5,683 nt of DNA, taken from contig JAUVBH010000123.1 of assembly GCA_030591285.1 (NCBI GenBank), positions 1 through 5,683 on the forward strand. The letters run 5' to 3'. Positions 4,532-5,683 of this stretch are shown one piece after another. The notes under the pieces were generated by a model. It was not told where the DNA came from and ran no database searches. It saw only the letters and a program-made list of their open reading frames with translations. This DNA is from Thermoplasmatota archaeon. GTDB taxonomy: Archaea; Thermoplasmatota; Penumbrarchaeia; Penumbrarchaeales; Penumbrarchaeaceae. Within the stretch, counting starts at the first letter, position 1, and the number at the start of each line of letters is the position of its first letter. A program made the position numbers and the translations under genes.

Positions 4532-5683
4532 GTGGATAAACCCATAGCGATAAAGGAGAACGTTTACTGGATAGGAATGAATGATCGGGAGACCCATCTC
4601 TTCGAGTCACTCTGGCCGATCCCAAAGGGAGTATCCTACAACGCCTATGTCCTTGTTGATGAGAAGATCGCACTTATCGATACGGTCAAATTCACCGTAA
4701 CCTCTCCTTATATGGATAAGATAAAGGAGCTTATTGGAGAAGGAAAGAAGATCGACTATCTTGTTATAAATCACATGGAGCCAGATCATTCTGGTTCCAT
4801 CAGAGCGATCATCAGCCAATTCCCGGATATCAAATTGGTTGGGAACAAGAAGACAGCCAAATTCCTTGAGAACTTCTACGAGATCACCGAGAACATCCAC
4901 ATCGTTGGAGATGGAGATGAGATCGACCTTGGGTCGAGGAAGTTGAAGTTCTATCTCACACCAATGGTGCACTGGCCCGAGACCATGATGACCTACGATA
5001 CAAAGGAAGGAATACTCTTTTCAGGAGATGCCTTTGGAGGATTCGGTGCACTCGACGGTGGCATATTCGATGATGAATTGAACCTCAATTTCTACGAACA
5101 CGAGATATCCAGATATTATACGAATATCGTTGCCAAATACTCTCCAATGGTCCAGGCGGCATTGAAGAAACTTGCTGGTGTGGACATTAAGGTCATCTGT
5201 GCAACACATGGACCTGTTTGGAGATCCAACCCCGGATACATAGTGGAATATTATGACCGTCTCTCATCAATGAAGACCGAAGAGGGAGCCGTTGTGATCT
5301 ATGGCTCCATGTATGGCAACACAAAGAAGATGGCAGACAGGGTCGCCAGGGTCCTTTCAGAAGAGGGAATAGAGAAGATACTTGTGCATGATGCTTCAAA
5401 ATCACATCTCTCATATCTTGTGAACGATGCATGGAGATACAGAGGTTTGATCATAGGAACTCCTACCTACAACACTGGAATGTTCCCTCCTATCGATGAA
5501 TTTGTTCACTTTTTAAACAAGTCCAGGATCAAGAACCATATCATCGGAGTGTTCGGTTCCTGTGGATGGGGCGGTGGAGGAGTGAAGGAACTTGAAGAGT
5601 TTGCGAGGAAATCGGTATGCAAATTCGTTGAACCCGTGGTTGAAGCGATGGGTGCTGCAACCGAAGCTGATCTTGAGAAGCTC
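4532..5683 (+). CDS. fprA: Flavodiiron protein (FprA family), 3' truncated by the window
   Basis: Soluble enzyme that reduces O2 to water (some members reduce NO to N2O); methanogen relatives use reduced coenzyme F420, others rubredoxin. 384 residues are visible, nearly the whole family length of about 400. The N-terminal β-lactamase-like domain has all diiron ligands: H81-x-E83-x-D85-H86, H147 in VHWPE, D166 in FSGDAFG and H226 in ATHGP. The flavodoxin domain starts near 253, with the FMN phosphate loop SMYGNT (259-264), GTPTYN (309-314) and GSCGWGGG (342-349). The electron donor cannot be told from the sequence, and no rubredoxin or extra C-terminal domain is seen before the edge. It has its own promoter and is divergent from the translation operon. 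The start is GTG, with a ribosome-binding site. Confidence 0.96.
   Translation, partial: MDKPIAIKENVYWIGMNDRETHLFESLWPIPKGVSYNAYVLVDEKIALIDTVKFTVTSPYMDKIKELIGEGKKIDYLVINHMEPDHSGSIRAIISQFPDIKLVGNKKTAKFLENFYEITENIHIVGDGDEIDLGSRKLKFYLTPMVHWPETMMTYDTKEGILFSGDAFGGFGALDGGIFDDELNLNFYEHEISRYYTNIVAKYSPMVQAALKKLAGVDIKVICATHGPVWRSNPGYIVEYYDRLSSMKTEEGAVVIYGSMYGNTKKMADRVARVLSEEGIEKILVHDASKSHLSYLVNDAWRYRGLIIGTPTYNTGMFPPIDEFVHFLNKSRIKNHIIGVFGSCGWGGGGVKELEEFARKSVCKFVEPVVEAMGAATEADLEKL

Noticed and set aside
4607..4972. 121-residue minus-strand frame
   Set aside because: It is opposite the conserved diiron domain of the flavodiiron protein and is a shadow.

Overview
This is a chromosomal window from an archaeon, most likely a euryarchaeal lineage such as Thermoplasmata. 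The evidence is a short zinc-ribbon protein followed by archaeal elongation factor 1-beta (aEF1β), a UPF0201 protein, a membrane-anchored double winged-helix regulator of a kind common in Thermoplasmata and methanogens, and TATA-type promoters placed about 25 bases before leaderless or Shine-Dalgarno starts. The exact order or genus cannot be fixed from the sequence alone.

Layout. Bases 1-1227 (+) hold the C-terminal part of a soluble PAS-PAS sensor histidine kinase, cut by the left edge. Bases 1228-1624 have no protein gene but are highly structured. They hold two palindromic units whose arms copy the 3' end of the neighbouring tRNA, with several near-perfect hairpins inside each unit. Bases 1625-1701 (-) are tRNA-Asn(GTT) with an encoded CCA and its own TATA box. 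Bases 1780-3498 (-) encode a secreted-ectodomain, membrane-anchored transcription regulator with two C-terminal winged helices. Bases 3550-4363 (-) are a tight three-gene operon: zinc ribbon, aEF1β, UPF0201. A 168-base divergent intergenic region (4364-4531) leads into a flavodiiron protein (+, 4532 to the right edge), truncated by the window.

How the parts relate. The zinc-ribbon/aEF1β/UPF0201 genes are translation-linked and coupled by a stop codon embedded in the next ribosome-binding site and by an ATGA overlap. The flavodiiron protein is an oxygen (or NO) detoxifying enzyme, which points to an anaerobic or oxygen-sensitive host. The kinase and the membrane regulator are separate sensing systems; nothing shows that they act on the neighbouring genes.

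The most unusual part is the tRNA-Asn 3' flank. Three direct copies of the tRNA 3' end (one short) and two inverted copies alternate over about 400 bases. They build cloverleaf-like units that, on the tRNA strand, would end in a tRNA-like acceptor stem; unit 2 also ends in a CCA. This could be the scar of repeated small insertions at the tRNA 3' end, a family of non-autonomous elements, or a tRNA-derived noncoding RNA array.
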